Origin: Bacteroidales bacterium
GTDB lineage: Bacteria; Bacteroidota; Bacteroidia; Bacteroidales; F082
Assembly: GCA_013141455.1 (NCBI GenBank)
Contig: JABFQW010000087.1
Coordinates: forward strand, 1 to 40,213
Direction of reading: 5' to 3'
DNA length: 40,213 bases
Below are positions 8,964-17,336 of the stretch, piece by piece; position 1 is the stretch's first letter; each line of letters opens with the position of its first letter. The position numbers and the translations under genes were made by a program. Under the pieces are notes generated by a model, which was not told where the DNA came from, did no database searches, and saw only the letters and a list, made by a program, of their open reading frames with translations.

Positions 8964-9518
8964 ATGCGAACGATATCCGGTATATTACTAAGATTATTGG
9001 GATGGAAAATTACCGGGACAGTACCTTCGCATATAAAAAAATGTGTGATTATCGGGGCGCCACACACAAGCAATCTTGATTTTTTTATCGGAAGATTGGT
9101 CTATTTTAAATTTGGAGTGCCGGTCAGGTTTTTGATTAAAAAAGAAGCTTTTCAGAACCCGTTGGGTGGATTGCTGAAACGTGCCGGCGGCATTCCGGTT
9201 GATCGTGGTAAAAAAAACAACCTTGTCGAAGAGATGGCCACACTCTTTAAAAGTAGCGAACAACTTAATATGATTGTTGCGGCTGAGGGAACCCGAAAAC
9301 TCGTGACACAATGGAAACGGGGATTTTATTATATCGCACTCCGGGCTGAGGTGCCCATCCTTCTAGGCTTTTTAGATTACGGAAAAAAAGAAGCCGGTTT
9401 CGGCCCGGCCATCTATCCCACCGGCGATTTTGAAGCTGATTTTAAAATAATTGAAGAATTCTATAAAACGAAAACGGCGCGTCATCCTGAATTGTTTAAT
9501 CTAACACCGAAATCATAA
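8964..9518 (+). CDS. PlsC-like 1-acyl-glycerol-3-phosphate acyltransferase family protein
   Basis: This 184-residue protein has the acyltransferase HX4D catalytic motif, HTSNLD, at 34-39. A GGIPVDRG block (about 75-82) and an EGTRK block (about 108-112) follow, corresponding to motifs I, II/III and III of the PlsC superfamily. These membrane-associated enzymes add an acyl chain to lysophosphatidic acid or to related lysolipids or ornithine lipids. The protein is shorter than typical PlsC (about 240 residues) and lacks an obvious N-terminal membrane helix. It matches the short Bacteroidota group whose true substrate is not settled. It lies alone between dnaX and a long gap. Confidence 0.82.
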   Translation: MRTISGILLRLLGWKITGTVPSHIKKCVIIGAPHTSNLDFFIGRLVYFKFGVPVRFLIKKEAFQNPLGGLLKRAGGIPVDRGKKNNLVEEMATLFKSSEQLNMIVAAEGTRKLVTQWKRGFYYIALRAEVPILLGFLDYGKKEAGFGPAIYPTGDFEADFKIIEEFYKTKTARHPELFNLTPKS

Positions 9519-10060
9519 ATTTTACAATTTTCCTGGTTGTTTTAGTATTTGTTGAAAACCGTAAGGTTGGCGCGAAGTAATCCCTATTCATCCTCCACAT
9601 TGCAATAATTCATAACACCCCGATTGTTTTAGAATTTTTCAATCCATGCAGATTTTTCAATTCAACTATCCGGTTAACCATAGCCGGTATTGATTTTTGA
9701 AACAGGACCATCCGGTTTTATGCATTTTATATAAGTATAAAACAATAGGTTTACGAGATCAGAAACCTCATCGAAAACATAGCAGGAATAATTTGTCAAT
9801 ACGAAATATTTCTCCTATAATACCTGTCTGAATCGTATTTTAAAACCATGAATTTCGTTACAATTATAATAATGAAAAATCATGTTTTCCGTGTGTTTTC
9901 GGCACTTTAAAGGCTAAGACTTTGACAATGAGAGCAGGGCAAACCGACCAAAACTTATTTGTAAAGAATATAAATTACAATAATTGCATTACAATTTATC
10001 GAATTCATATTATTATGTATATATATTTACGTCCTATTGAACTACTAAAACCTAAACTTT
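9519..10060. other. Gene-poor region upstream of the hydrogenase operon
   Basis: These 542 AT-rich bases hold no coding frame I trust. A 65-codon frame starting at 9922 runs into hyaA in another phase and has no recognisable product. Visible structure: an inverted repeat GTTTTAT...ATAAAAC around 9714-9742, and three copies of TTACAAT (9858-9864, 9975-9981, 9989-9995), the last two spaced 14 bases apart. No exact TAnnTTTG box on the plus strand and no sigma-54 type promoter were found. The hydrogenase promoter must lie here but I cannot place it. Confidence 0.5.
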
Positions 10061-11167
10061 ATGAAAGAAAAGCAACCCACATTTTACGAAGAAGTCATAA
10101 ACGAAGGCTTATCCCGTAAAGATTTTCTAAAGTTTTGCACGACCATGGCAGCATTTCTGGGACTTGAAACCAGTGGTGTCGGACAGATCGTTCATGCACT
10201 TCAAACCAAACCCCGGTTACCGGTAATCTGGTTTCACTTTCAGGAATGCACCTGCTGCAGCGAATCTTTTATTCGGGCATCGCATCCAATTGTAGCATCA
10301 ATCGTACTTGATAAAATTTCGCTTGACTATCAGGAGACTTTGATGGCGGCTTCCGGATTTCAGGCAGAAAGTGCCTATAAAACGGTCATGGAAAAATATC
10401 CCGGCGAATATATTGTCATGGTTGAAGGTTCAATTCCTACCGAAAACGAGGCATATTGTTGCATCGGTGGCAGAAGTGCGCTACAGATACTCGAAGAAGC
10501 GGCCAAAAATGCCAAAGCAGTTGTTGCCTGGGGTAATTGCGCTTCATCTGGTTGCGTTCAGGCAGCCAAACCAAATCCAACGGGCGCAAAACCAGTACAT
10601 AAAGTGATCAGCGGTAAACCGATTATTAATGTTCAAGGTTGTCCGCCAATCGCGGATGTTATGGCTGGAGTGGTCGTGCATTTACTCACATTCGACCGTA
10701 TTCCACAGCTTGATGAATTAGGTCGGCCAAAAGCTTTTTATTCGCGCAGGGTGCATGATACCTGTTATCGTCGCGCCAATTTTGATGCAGGCTTGTTTGT
10801 CGAATCATTCGATGACGAAGGTGCAAAAAGAGGGTATTGCCTCTATAAAATGGGTTGTAAAGGACCCGTCACTTATAACTCCTGTGGTATTATTAAATGG
10901 AATGATGGACTGAGTTATCCGATACAATCGGGACACCCATGCATTGGTTGCTCCGAAGCCGGGTTCTGGGACAATGGACCTTTTTATCAGCATTTACCAA
11001 ACACAGGTGCATTTGGTATTGAAACGACAGCCGATAAAATCGGACTTGGACTTGGTGTTGCAACAGCAGTAGGCATTGCAGGTCATGCTATCGTTACCAA
11101 CATCCGCAAGCATCGAAATATTTCAAATTCACCAACTGTAGATTCAGAAACCCTTAAAGAATCATAA
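10061..11167 (+). CDS. hyaA: [NiFe]-hydrogenase small subunit, group 1 membrane-bound, oxygen-tolerant type
   Basis: This 368-residue subunit carries the electron-relay iron-sulfur clusters of an uptake hydrogenase. The N-terminus has a Tat-like signal, but the motif is SRKDFLK (18-24), with Lys instead of the second Arg. The proximal cluster ligands are Cys63, 66, 160 and 194. The extra cysteines Cys65 (in ECTCC) and Cys165 (in CASSGC) match those that build the oxygen-tolerant [4Fe-3S] cluster in E. coli Hyd-1. His232, Cys235, Cys260 and Cys266 fit the distal cluster. Cys275, 294 and 297 fit the medial [3Fe-4S] cluster. A C-terminal helix (about 326-347) should anchor the subunit facing the periplasm. 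The large subunit starts two bases after the stop. Group 1d is the best assignment. Confidence 0.95.
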   Translation: MKEKQPTFYEEVINEGLSRKDFLKFCTTMAAFLGLETSGVGQIVHALQTKPRLPVIWFHFQECTCCSESFIRASHPIVASIVLDKISLDYQETLMAASGFQAESAYKTVMEKYPGEYIVMVEGSIPTENEAYCCIGGRSALQILEEAAKNAKAVVAWGNCASSGCVQAAKPNPTGAKPVHKVISGKPIINVQGCPPIADVMAGVVVHLLTFDRIPQLDELGRPKAFYSRRVHDTCYRRANFDAGLFVESFDDEGAKRGYCLYKMGCKGPVTYNSCGIIKWNDGLSYPIQSGHPCIGCSEAGFWDNGPFYQHLPNTGAFGIETTADKIGLGLGVATAVGIAGHAIVTNIRKHRNISNSPTVDSETLKES

Positions 11168-11169
11168 TC

Positions 11170-12891
11170 ATGGCCGAAAGAATAATAATAGACCCCATCA
11201 CCCGTATCGAAGGTCATCTGCGGGTTGAAATTGAAGTGAAAGATGGAATAATTACCGATGCTTACAGTGCCGGGACAATGGTACGTGGCATCGAAACAAT
11301 ATTAAAAGGACGTGATCCGCGCGATGCATGGGCTTTTGTCGGCCGTGTGTGTGGCGTCTGCACATCGACCCACTCACTCACCTCTGTCAGAACTGTTGAG
11401 AATGCCCTCGGAATCACTGCTCCCCCAAACGCGGAACTAATCCGTAACCTGATGGCAAATGCCTTGTATATTCATGATCATGTCGTTCATTTTTATGTAT
11501 TGCATGCACTCGACTGGGTTGATGTTGTATCGGCGCTCAAAGCCAATCCTGCTGAAGCTTCCCGTATTGCACAGAGTATTTCACCATGGCCAAAAAGCTC
11601 GGTAGGCTATTTTACCGATATACAGAAACGATTTCATAGCTTTGTCGAAAGTGGTCAATTAGGTATTTTTGCCAATGGATATTGGGGTCATTCGGCCTAT
11701 AAGCTCCCTCCGGAAGTGAATCTCATTGCCGTTGCCCATTATTTGGAAGCCCTCGAATGGCAAAAAGAAATTGTTAAAGTTCATACTATTTTTGGCGGTA
11801 AAAATCCCCATCCAAACTATCTTGTAGGCGGTGTTCCATGCTCAATAAATATCGATGAGGCGAACGCCGTAAATGCAGAACGATTAGCAATAGTAGGTAA
11901 ACTCTTTGAAGATGCAAAAACCTTCGTGGATCAGGTGTATATCCCCGATTTACTTGCAATTGCTTCCTATTATAAAAGCGACTGGGGCGCCATTGGTGGT
12001 GGTTTGAGTAATTATATGTCATTCGGCGATTTCCCGGTCAATGGATACAATAATCCGGATAGTTTTAAAATGCCACGTGGTGTAATTCTGAACCGTGATC
12101 TGAGTAAAATTCATGAGATAAAAGCAGATGACCCTTCACAAATTCAGGAATTTATCAACAACTCGTGGTACGATTATTCAAAAGGTGATGGCGTTGGATT
12201 GCACCCATGGGAAGGCGAAACAAATCTGAATTATACAGGTCCCAAACCACCCTATGATCAATTCGATGTTTCGCAAAAATATAGTTGGGTGAAGACTCCC
12301 CGCTGGAAAGGATTGCCGATGGAGGTTGGGCCATTATCGAGAATGTTGGTCGGCTATGCTGCCGGACGTGAAGACATTAAAGCCGTGATTGACAGCACGC
12401 TGATGGCCTTGAATGTACCCGTTGGCGCACTTTTCTCAACGCTGGGGCGCACGGCTGCGCGCGGTCTCGAAACAAAACTTTGCTGCGACTGGGCTCTGGA
12501 ATTTTATCAACAACTCCTGTCCAATATCAAAAACGGGGATTCACGCACACAAAACAATGTGAAGTGGGAGCCTGAATCGTGGCCCAAAATTGCCAGGGGC
12601 ATTGGTATGGTAGAAGCTCCACGTGGAGCATTATCCCATTTTATCGTGATTGAAGATAAGAAAATAGCAAACTACCAATTGGTGGTACCAACTACCTGGA
12701 ACGCATCACCGCGTGATCCCGAAGGTAAACGCTCGGCTTATGAAGAATCATTGTTAGGAACGCCGGTTGCCGATTTGAATTCACCCCTCGAGGTACTCCG
12801 CACAATTCATTCTTTCGATCCATGTCTGGCTTGTGCTGTACATGTTTACGATGAAAAAGGAAGTCATGTACATGAACTAAAAAGCTATTAA
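11170..12891 (+). CDS. hyaB: [NiFe]-hydrogenase large (catalytic) subunit
   Basis: This 573-residue catalytic subunit oxidises H2 at the NiFe(CN)2CO centre. The N-terminal nickel-binding CGVC motif is at Cys61 and Cys64, after ITRIEGHLR (10-18), a family hallmark. The C-terminal DPCLACAVH gives Cys552, Cys555 and His558. The last 15 residues after His558 are the extension that the maturation protease (13635-14102) cuts off once nickel is inserted. Length and both motifs are complete, so the enzyme should be functional. It has no signal of its own and should be exported together with the small subunit by the Tat system. It lies between hyaA and hyaC with 2- and 3-base gaps. Confidence 0.97.
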   Translation: MAERIIIDPITRIEGHLRVEIEVKDGIITDAYSAGTMVRGIETILKGRDPRDAWAFVGRVCGVCTSTHSLTSVRTVENALGITAPPNAELIRNLMANALYIHDHVVHFYVLHALDWVDVVSALKANPAEASRIAQSISPWPKSSVGYFTDIQKRFHSFVESGQLGIFANGYWGHSAYKLPPEVNLIAVAHYLEALEWQKEIVKVHTIFGGKNPHPNYLVGGVPCSINIDEANAVNAERLAIVGKLFEDAKTFVDQVYIPDLLAIASYYKSDWGAIGGGLSNYMSFGDFPVNGYNNPDSFKMPRGVILNRDLSKIHEIKADDPSQIQEFINNSWYDYSKGDGVGLHPWEGETNLNYTGPKPPYDQFDVSQKYSWVKTPRWKGLPMEVGPLSRMLVGYAAGREDIKAVIDSTLMALNVPVGALFSTLGRTAARGLETKLCCDWALEFYQQLLSNIKNGDSRTQNNVKWEPESWPKIARGIGMVEAPRGALSHFIVIEDKKIANYQLVVPTTWNASPRDPEGKRSAYEESLLGTPVADLNSPLEVLRTIHSFDPCLACAVHVYDEKGSHVHELKSY

Positions 12892-12894
12892 GCC

Positions 12895-13614
12895 ATGAGA
12901 AGCAGATCAATCCCATTGCGCGAAGTGTATGTCTGGGAATTCCCGGTTCGTTTGTATCACTGGATCAATGCACTATGTATCACATCGTTATGCATCACTG
13001 GTTATATAATTGGTGACCCGCCTGCCTTGATGAAGGGCACTGAGGCCTATTTCAATTACTGGTTCGGGACGGTTAGATTCGTTCATTTTGTGAGTGCATT
13101 TTTGTTCTTTTTCAATTTCGTCTTCCGAACCTATTGGGGATTTGTCGGTAACGAATTCTCCCGATGGTACAATTATATTCCTCTTAAACCAAGTCAATGG
13201 AAAGAGATTATCGACGTAATAAAAGTAGATGTGCTACAGGTTACCCATAAACGTATCGGTTCGATTGGTCATAACGCGTTGGCAAGTTTCGTCTATTTCA
13301 TTACATTTCTGATCTTTGTTTTTCAATGTTTGACAGGCTTTGGCATGTATTCGGCTATGAGTAATGCGTTTCTGCCAAATTTATTCGCCTGGATTGTCCC
13401 TGTTTTGGGAGGTGATATTTTAGTCAGACAAATACACCATATCCTGATGTGGGGTTTTATCCTGTTCACGATCGTGCATGTTTATCTGGTTTTTTACCAT
13501 GATTATATCGAACGTCGTGGGGTAACATCATCTATGATAGGAGGTTGGAAATTCATTGAAGAGGATATCGTTGACAGCCTTGACGAAAATACGAATGATA
13601 AAACGAAAAAGTAA
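12895..13614 (+). CDS. hyaC: Ni/Fe-hydrogenase b-type cytochrome subunit
   Basis: This 239-residue integral membrane protein takes electrons from the hydrogenase small subunit and passes them to the quinone pool. EVYVWEFPVRLYHWINA (10-26) opens the family domain. About four membrane helices follow (near 24-42, 58-80, 128-150 and 180-202). Candidate haem b ligands are His22, His64, His181 or His182, and His195. The length matches the HyaC/HupC family. The gene starts three bases after the large-subunit stop, so translation is probably coupled. Its presence makes this a respiratory H2-uptake enzyme rather than a soluble one. Confidence 0.93.
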   Translation: MRSRSIPLREVYVWEFPVRLYHWINALCITSLCITGYIIGDPPALMKGTEAYFNYWFGTVRFVHFVSAFLFFFNFVFRTYWGFVGNEFSRWYNYIPLKPSQWKEIIDVIKVDVLQVTHKRIGSIGHNALASFVYFITFLIFVFQCLTGFGMYSAMSNAFLPNLFAWIVPVLGGDILVRQIHHILMWGFILFTIVHVYLVFYHDYIERRGVTSSMIGGWKFIEEDIVDSLDENTNDKTKK

Positions 13615-13634
13615 CTAACGACTTATTCTGAAAT

Positions 13635-14102
13635 TTGACTTTGGAAAAAAATAAAATCCTGGTTCTGGGGATTGGAAATCTATTACTTAACGATGAAGGC
13701 GTAGGTGTACATATCGTGAATCTTCTCGAACATGAAGAATATACGGAAGCCGATTTGTTGGATGGAGGCACAGGTGGCTTTCACCTGCTTGGATTTATAC
13801 AATCCTACGATAGCGTTGTGATTGCAGATGCTTCACTCGATGAATTTCCGGCAGGTCATGTAAGGGTATTGCATCCTAAGTTCGCGAAAGATTTCCCGAA
13901 ACAACTAAGCGCTCACGAAATTGGATTAAAGGATTTACTTGATGCCGCCTTTTTATTGGGAAACATGCCCGACATTTATCTGGTTGCCATTTCAATAAAA
14001 GAATATCAGGAGATGGGAACCGAACTAACGGCAGAAGTTAAACTGGCTGTTCCAAACGCTATAAAACAAATTAAGTTACTTGTCGGATCGCTTCTAAATT
14101 AG
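13635..14102 (+). CDS. hyaD: Hydrogenase maturation protease (HyaD/HybD family), TTG start
   Basis: This 155-residue nickel-dependent endopeptidase removes the C-terminal extension of the large subunit after Ni insertion. The opening GIGNLLLNDEGVG (12-24) is diagnostic. The three nickel-sensing ligands of HybD appear to be present: Glu21, Asp65 and His94. No ATG is available near the conserved start. The frame begins with TTG at 13635, or a second TTG two codons on. The gene is 20 bases after hyaC and ends the operon. The hyp genes for NiFe cofactor assembly are not in the window. The function is firm; the exact start is uncertain. Confidence 0.92.
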   Translation: MTLEKNKILVLGIGNLLLNDEGVGVHIVNLLEHEEYTEADLLDGGTGGFHLLGFIQSYDSVVIADASLDEFPAGHVRVLHPKFAKDFPKQLSAHEIGLKDLLDAAFLLGNMPDIYLVAISIKEYQEMGTELTAEVKLAVPNAIKQIKLLVGSLLN

Positions 14103-14150
14103 CGCAACGATTTATTGGTAATCCTGAAATATCTCCGGTAATATTAACAA

Positions 14151-14606
14151 TTACCTGGCTAACGAACCGAAAAGCTTATTTAGTTTCCGGTGGAAATTAT
14201 GTATGCCTGCCGGATTGGTGTACATGAAAAGGCACCAGCCGGTAATGATATTTGCCTGCGGTGTATTTTTAATGATGCTTTTTGTCATTTCCGTCTCGGA
14301 AAATTGCTGCACCCAAATCTGATTGATACCATGATCAAGAGCTTCACCAATAAAAGCATCAGTTGCCTGCTTATGTGTAACAAGGCATATCGATTTCACC
14401 GTTGCAGGCAGTTCTCCTATTGATTTTACACACGGGACACCTTGAATTTCGGCTGCTTCATGATGGACAGGAAACAATTCAAAGCCAAGTTTTTGCAAAT
14501 GAATGAACAATTGTGTCCCGAATTTCTTCTCATTCCTTGATGCACCAACAATGGCCATCGTTTTATTGGCAAGAAACCTATCGATTTGAGCCCGGTTTGC
14601 TTTCAT
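14151..14606 (-). CDS. CoA-binding domain protein (YccU-like)
   Basis: This 151-residue single-domain Rossmann-fold protein has MAIVGASRNEKKFG (about 17-30), the CoA-binding glycine-rich motif. It also has PVHHEAAEIQGVPCVKSI, which resembles the P...EI.G...Y.S/L pattern of the family, and a late TGWCLFMY. The CoA_binding family includes the N-terminal domain of succinyl-CoA synthetase alpha, but stand-alone proteins of this size have no settled role. The gene is convergent with the hydrogenase operon, with about 50 bases between the stops. Confidence 0.82.
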   Translation of the reverse strand: MKANRAQIDRFLANKTMAIVGASRNEKKFGTQLFIHLQKLGFELFPVHHEAAEIQGVPCVKSIGELPATVKSICLVTHKQATDAFIGEALDHGINQIWVQQFSETEMTKSIIKNTPQANIITGWCLFMYTNPAGIHNFHRKLNKLFGSLAR

Positions 14607-14760
14607 GATAAATTGAATTTAGTTGATCAAAATTAGAAAAAAATATGGAAAGAATAATTGTCGGACAACAAAGGAAATTTTAAAAAAAAAGTAACTGATT
14701 TGAATAAAACCACCATCGGAATCAATGCGTCAGATGGCTTCAGGATAGCGTTTTCCGGAC

Positions 14761-16047
14761 CTAAACCACTTCAGCAACCACAAATGTACTTCCTCCAACA
14801 AAAACGATATCATCATATTTCGCGATATGACGGGCACGGTAATATGCATTCCAGACCGAGTCAAAAACCTCACCCCGTAAACCAAATTCATCCGCTTTTA
14901 CTGCAAGTAGGTGCGCATCTAACCCACGCGGGATATCAGCCTTACAAAAATAATAGGTGGCCGTATGCGGCAATAACTGAAGAATGGCATCGATATTTTT
15001 ATCATTTACCATCCCCAACACTATATGTAAATGATTGTATTGCAACTGTTTCAACTGCAATACAACCTCTTTGATACCATCCTGATTATGACCGGTATCG
15101 GCAATAATCAACGGGCTTCGACCCAATATCTGCCAGCGACCCATCAAGCCGGTCCGGCGTATTACATTGGCAACACCCTCGCGGATATTACAATCATTAA
15201 TCTTTAAAAATGCCTTTAGCTGTTCAACAGCACACAAAGCTGTAACAATGTTTTTTTGTTGATAATAGCCAAGCAACGGAATCTCAAGGCGTTCGAGATA
15301 CATCTGACTATTTTTCCAAACATCAAAAATTTGGATATTTTGCTGGGTCGATTCTAATTTTTTTGCACTAAATTGCTGATCAGCATAAACAATAGTCGCA
15401 TGCATTACCTCAGCTTTTGAAGAGAATACATCCGTGGTTCCGGTCTGTGTTTCACCAATTACAACCGGAACATTTTCCTTAATGATTCCAGCCTTCTCAG
15501 CAGCAATGGCGGCAAGGGTTTCGCCAAGAAATTGTGTGTGATCGAGACCGATATTGGTAATTACACTTACTAAGGGCGTTATCAGGTTCGTTGAATCGAG
15601 CCTTCCTCCCATTCCGGTTTCGATAACAGCAATATCGACATCCTCAAGGGCAAAATATTCGAATGCCATACCAACGGTCATTTCAAAAAAGGATAGATTC
15701 ATCTTTTCAAAATCGTTCCTGTACTTTTCGATAAAGGCAATCACATTTTCATGAGGTATCATTTCACCGTTGATTCTGATCCGTTCACGAAAATCTTTCA
15801 AATGTGGTGATGTATATAATCCGGTTTTGTATCCGGCATCCTGTAGTATGGATGCTATTAAATGTGAAACCGATCCTTTTCCGTTGGTGCCGGCAATATG
15901 AACTGTCCTGAATTTTTTCTGAGGCTGCTTTATTAAAGCAAGAAGTGCAACCGTATTATCCAGATCGCCACGATAAGCCGCTCCACCAACACGCTGAAAC
16001 ATCGGCAGCTTATGAATCATCCAATCAATTGTCTCAATATAATCCAT
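14761..16047 (-). CDS. folC: Bifunctional folylpolyglutamate synthase / dihydrofolate synthase
   Basis: This 428-residue Mur-ligase-superfamily enzyme adds L-glutamate to dihydropteroate or to folates, using ATP. The P-loop HIAGTNGKGSVSHL is at about 50-63. ETGMGGRLDSTN is the family's second signature. ADTGHNQDG near residue 315 marks the C-terminal ligase domain. The N-terminal Tyr/Leu-rich segment (YIETIDWMIHKLPMF) is also typical. It is the last gene of a minus-strand run that starts with murF and includes tonB, exbD and exbB. Folate synthesis has no evident link to those neighbours. Confidence 0.94.
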   Translation of the reverse strand: MDYIETIDWMIHKLPMFQRVGGAAYRGDLDNTVALLALIKQPQKKFRTVHIAGTNGKGSVSHLIASILQDAGYKTGLYTSPHLKDFRERIRINGEMIPHENVIAFIEKYRNDFEKMNLSFFEMTVGMAFEYFALEDVDIAVIETGMGGRLDSTNLITPLVSVITNIGLDHTQFLGETLAAIAAEKAGIIKENVPVVIGETQTGTTDVFSSKAEVMHATIVYADQQFSAKKLESTQQNIQIFDVWKNSQMYLERLEIPLLGYYQQKNIVTALCAVEQLKAFLKINDCNIREGVANVIRRTGLMGRWQILGRSPLIIADTGHNQDGIKEVVLQLKQLQYNHLHIVLGMVNDKNIDAILQLLPHTATYYFCKADIPRGLDAHLLAVKADEFGLRGEVFDSVWNAYYRARHIAKYDDIVFVGGSTFVVAEVV

Positions 16048-16089
16048 ACACTTATTTGCAAATTAATCCTTGCTGAATGCCCATAAAAT

Positions 16090-16899
16090 CTAAATGATAA
16101 ACGTATAAGTAATTGTACCTTTTTGCAATTCGACGGCATCAGGACCGGCAGTGAAAGTAGATTTCAGGGCGGCATTCAATGCAATATTTCGCAATTTTGA
16201 ACTAACGATGGTTGTTCCTTTAGGACTAATCAAAGCTTTTTTTACAACACCACTCCGATCAACCCATATTTCAACAACAACATCGCCTCTTTCAACTACG
16301 TCGGCAACAGGTTTGTCGAGATATTTTGAACCCCTGCCTGCCAAACTAACCCTTGGACCGTTGCCTGATCCTCCATTACCATCATAGTGTTTTATATCCT
16401 TTAAACCATCAGGATTTCCCTGATCGCCGGGTTTCCCTGTAATACCTTCAGACCCGCCTGTAAGATTATTGCTGTTATTTCCTTTAAAAATACCACGCTG
16501 ATCAACTTTCTGTGTCTCTTTTACTACTTCTGTTGTTACAGGTTTTGGTTCAGGTTTTGGTTCAGGCTTGACCTTTTCAATAGGTTTTGGTTTTTTTATT
16601 TCTTTCTTTTTCACAACAACTACCGGGGCATCTTCAATTTCCTGTGTAATTAATTGTTCCTCATCATCCGGCTGAACAACTCTTTGTGTTTTCACCTGTT
16701 GTTGTTCGGGTGAATAATCAGGTTGAATTAGTCCCATACCATCAACTGAATAACCCAGATCGACCTCAACACCTTCTTCTTTCGGAATAGGCAAAGGAGT
16801 GGTTAAGGCAAGGAAAAATAAACAAAGCAGCATCAGGGCATGAAATAAAATCGTGCCAAGCAAGCCTTTTTGTTTATCCTTATCAAAATAATTCATCAA
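16090..16899 (-). CDS. TonB-family energy transducer
   Basis: This 269-residue protein has one N-terminal membrane helix (about 13-32). A Pro/Lys/Glu-rich periplasmic spacer follows, with PKPIEKVKPEPKPEPKP near 104-120, then a Gly/Asn-rich linker (about 135-185). The C-terminal domain of about 80 residues includes VEIWVDRSGVVKKALISPKG. TonB couples the proton motive force, harvested by ExbB/ExbD, to active import through outer-membrane receptors. The start codon overlaps the exbD stop by four bases (ATGA), so translation is coupled. The gene order exbB-exbD-tonB supports the call. The outer-membrane receptors it serves are not in the window. Confidence 0.88.
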   Translation of the reverse strand: MMNYFDKDKQKGLLGTILFHALMLLCLFFLALTTPLPIPKEEGVEVDLGYSVDGMGLIQPDYSPEQQQVKTQRVVQPDDEEQLITQEIEDAPVVVVKKKEIKKPKPIEKVKPEPKPEPKPVTTEVVKETQKVDQRGIFKGNNSNNLTGGSEGITGKPGDQGNPDGLKDIKHYDGNGGSGNGPRVSLAGRGSKYLDKPVADVVERGDVVVEIWVDRSGVVKKALISPKGTTIVSSKLRNIALNAALKSTFTAGPDAVELQKGTITYTFII

Positions 16900-17309
16900 T
16901 CTTTTTGCGAGGTTGCCAGGATTACCTTATGCTTTTTATCCAATTTATTATTGATTTCATTCACCGCATCAATCACATTTACAACATATTGCACAGGAAC
17001 TGTTTTATCGGAACGTAACACGATCGTGGCTTCATTTTCGAATTGAATACTTGTTGCTATACGGCTTTCCAAATCCGGCTCATTCGTTTTTGTTTCACCA
17101 ACAAAGTACTCAAACCTATCATTAATATACACGGTAATGGTTTGCTTCGACATGGTTTTGCTGTTGCTTGACGGAAGCAATAGTTTCACCGCGTTTGGTG
17201 CAACAAGTGTTGATGTGATCATAAAGAAAATCAATAATAGAAAAACCAAATCCGACATGGAAGCCATGCTGAATTCACTGCTCCTTTTAACACGCATTTT
17301 AATTGCCAT
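16896..17309 (-). CDS. exbD: ExbD/TolR-family biopolymer transport protein
   Basis: This 137-residue protein has one membrane helix (about 20-38), SDLVFLLLIFFMITSTLV, with Asp20 at its start. That matches the proton-carrying Asp of the ExbD/TolR family. A periplasmic domain follows. It forms the motor with ExbB (17337-18047) and acts on the TonB-like protein it overlaps by four bases. TolR is the alternative, but the adjoining TonB-type protein favours ExbD. Confidence 0.9.
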   Translation of the reverse strand: MAIKMRVKRSSEFSMASMSDLVFLLLIFFMITSTLVAPNAVKLLLPSSNSKTMSKQTITVYINDRFEYFVGETKTNEPDLESRIATSIQFENEATIVLRSDKTVPVQYVVNVIDAVNEINNKLDKKHKVILATSQKD

Positions 17310-17336
17310 AATCTGTCCTATTTTTTAACTAAACCC

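Noticed and set aside
9922-10119. 65-codon frame running into hyaA
   Set aside because: It overlaps the hyaA start in another phase, and its composition is that of AT-rich intergenic DNA.
14137-14155. Inverted repeat GGTAAT...ATTACC between hyaD and the CoA-binding gene
   Set aside because: Only six AT-rich pairs with no T-run; too weak to call a terminator.
14658-15074. 138-codon plus-strand frame over the end of folC
   Set aside because: It is the complement of folC coding sequence and has no family features.
16520-16620. Repetitive Pro/Lys/Glu codons that look like a DNA tandem repeat
   Set aside because: They encode the PEPKPEPKP spacer of the TonB-like protein, a normal feature of the family.
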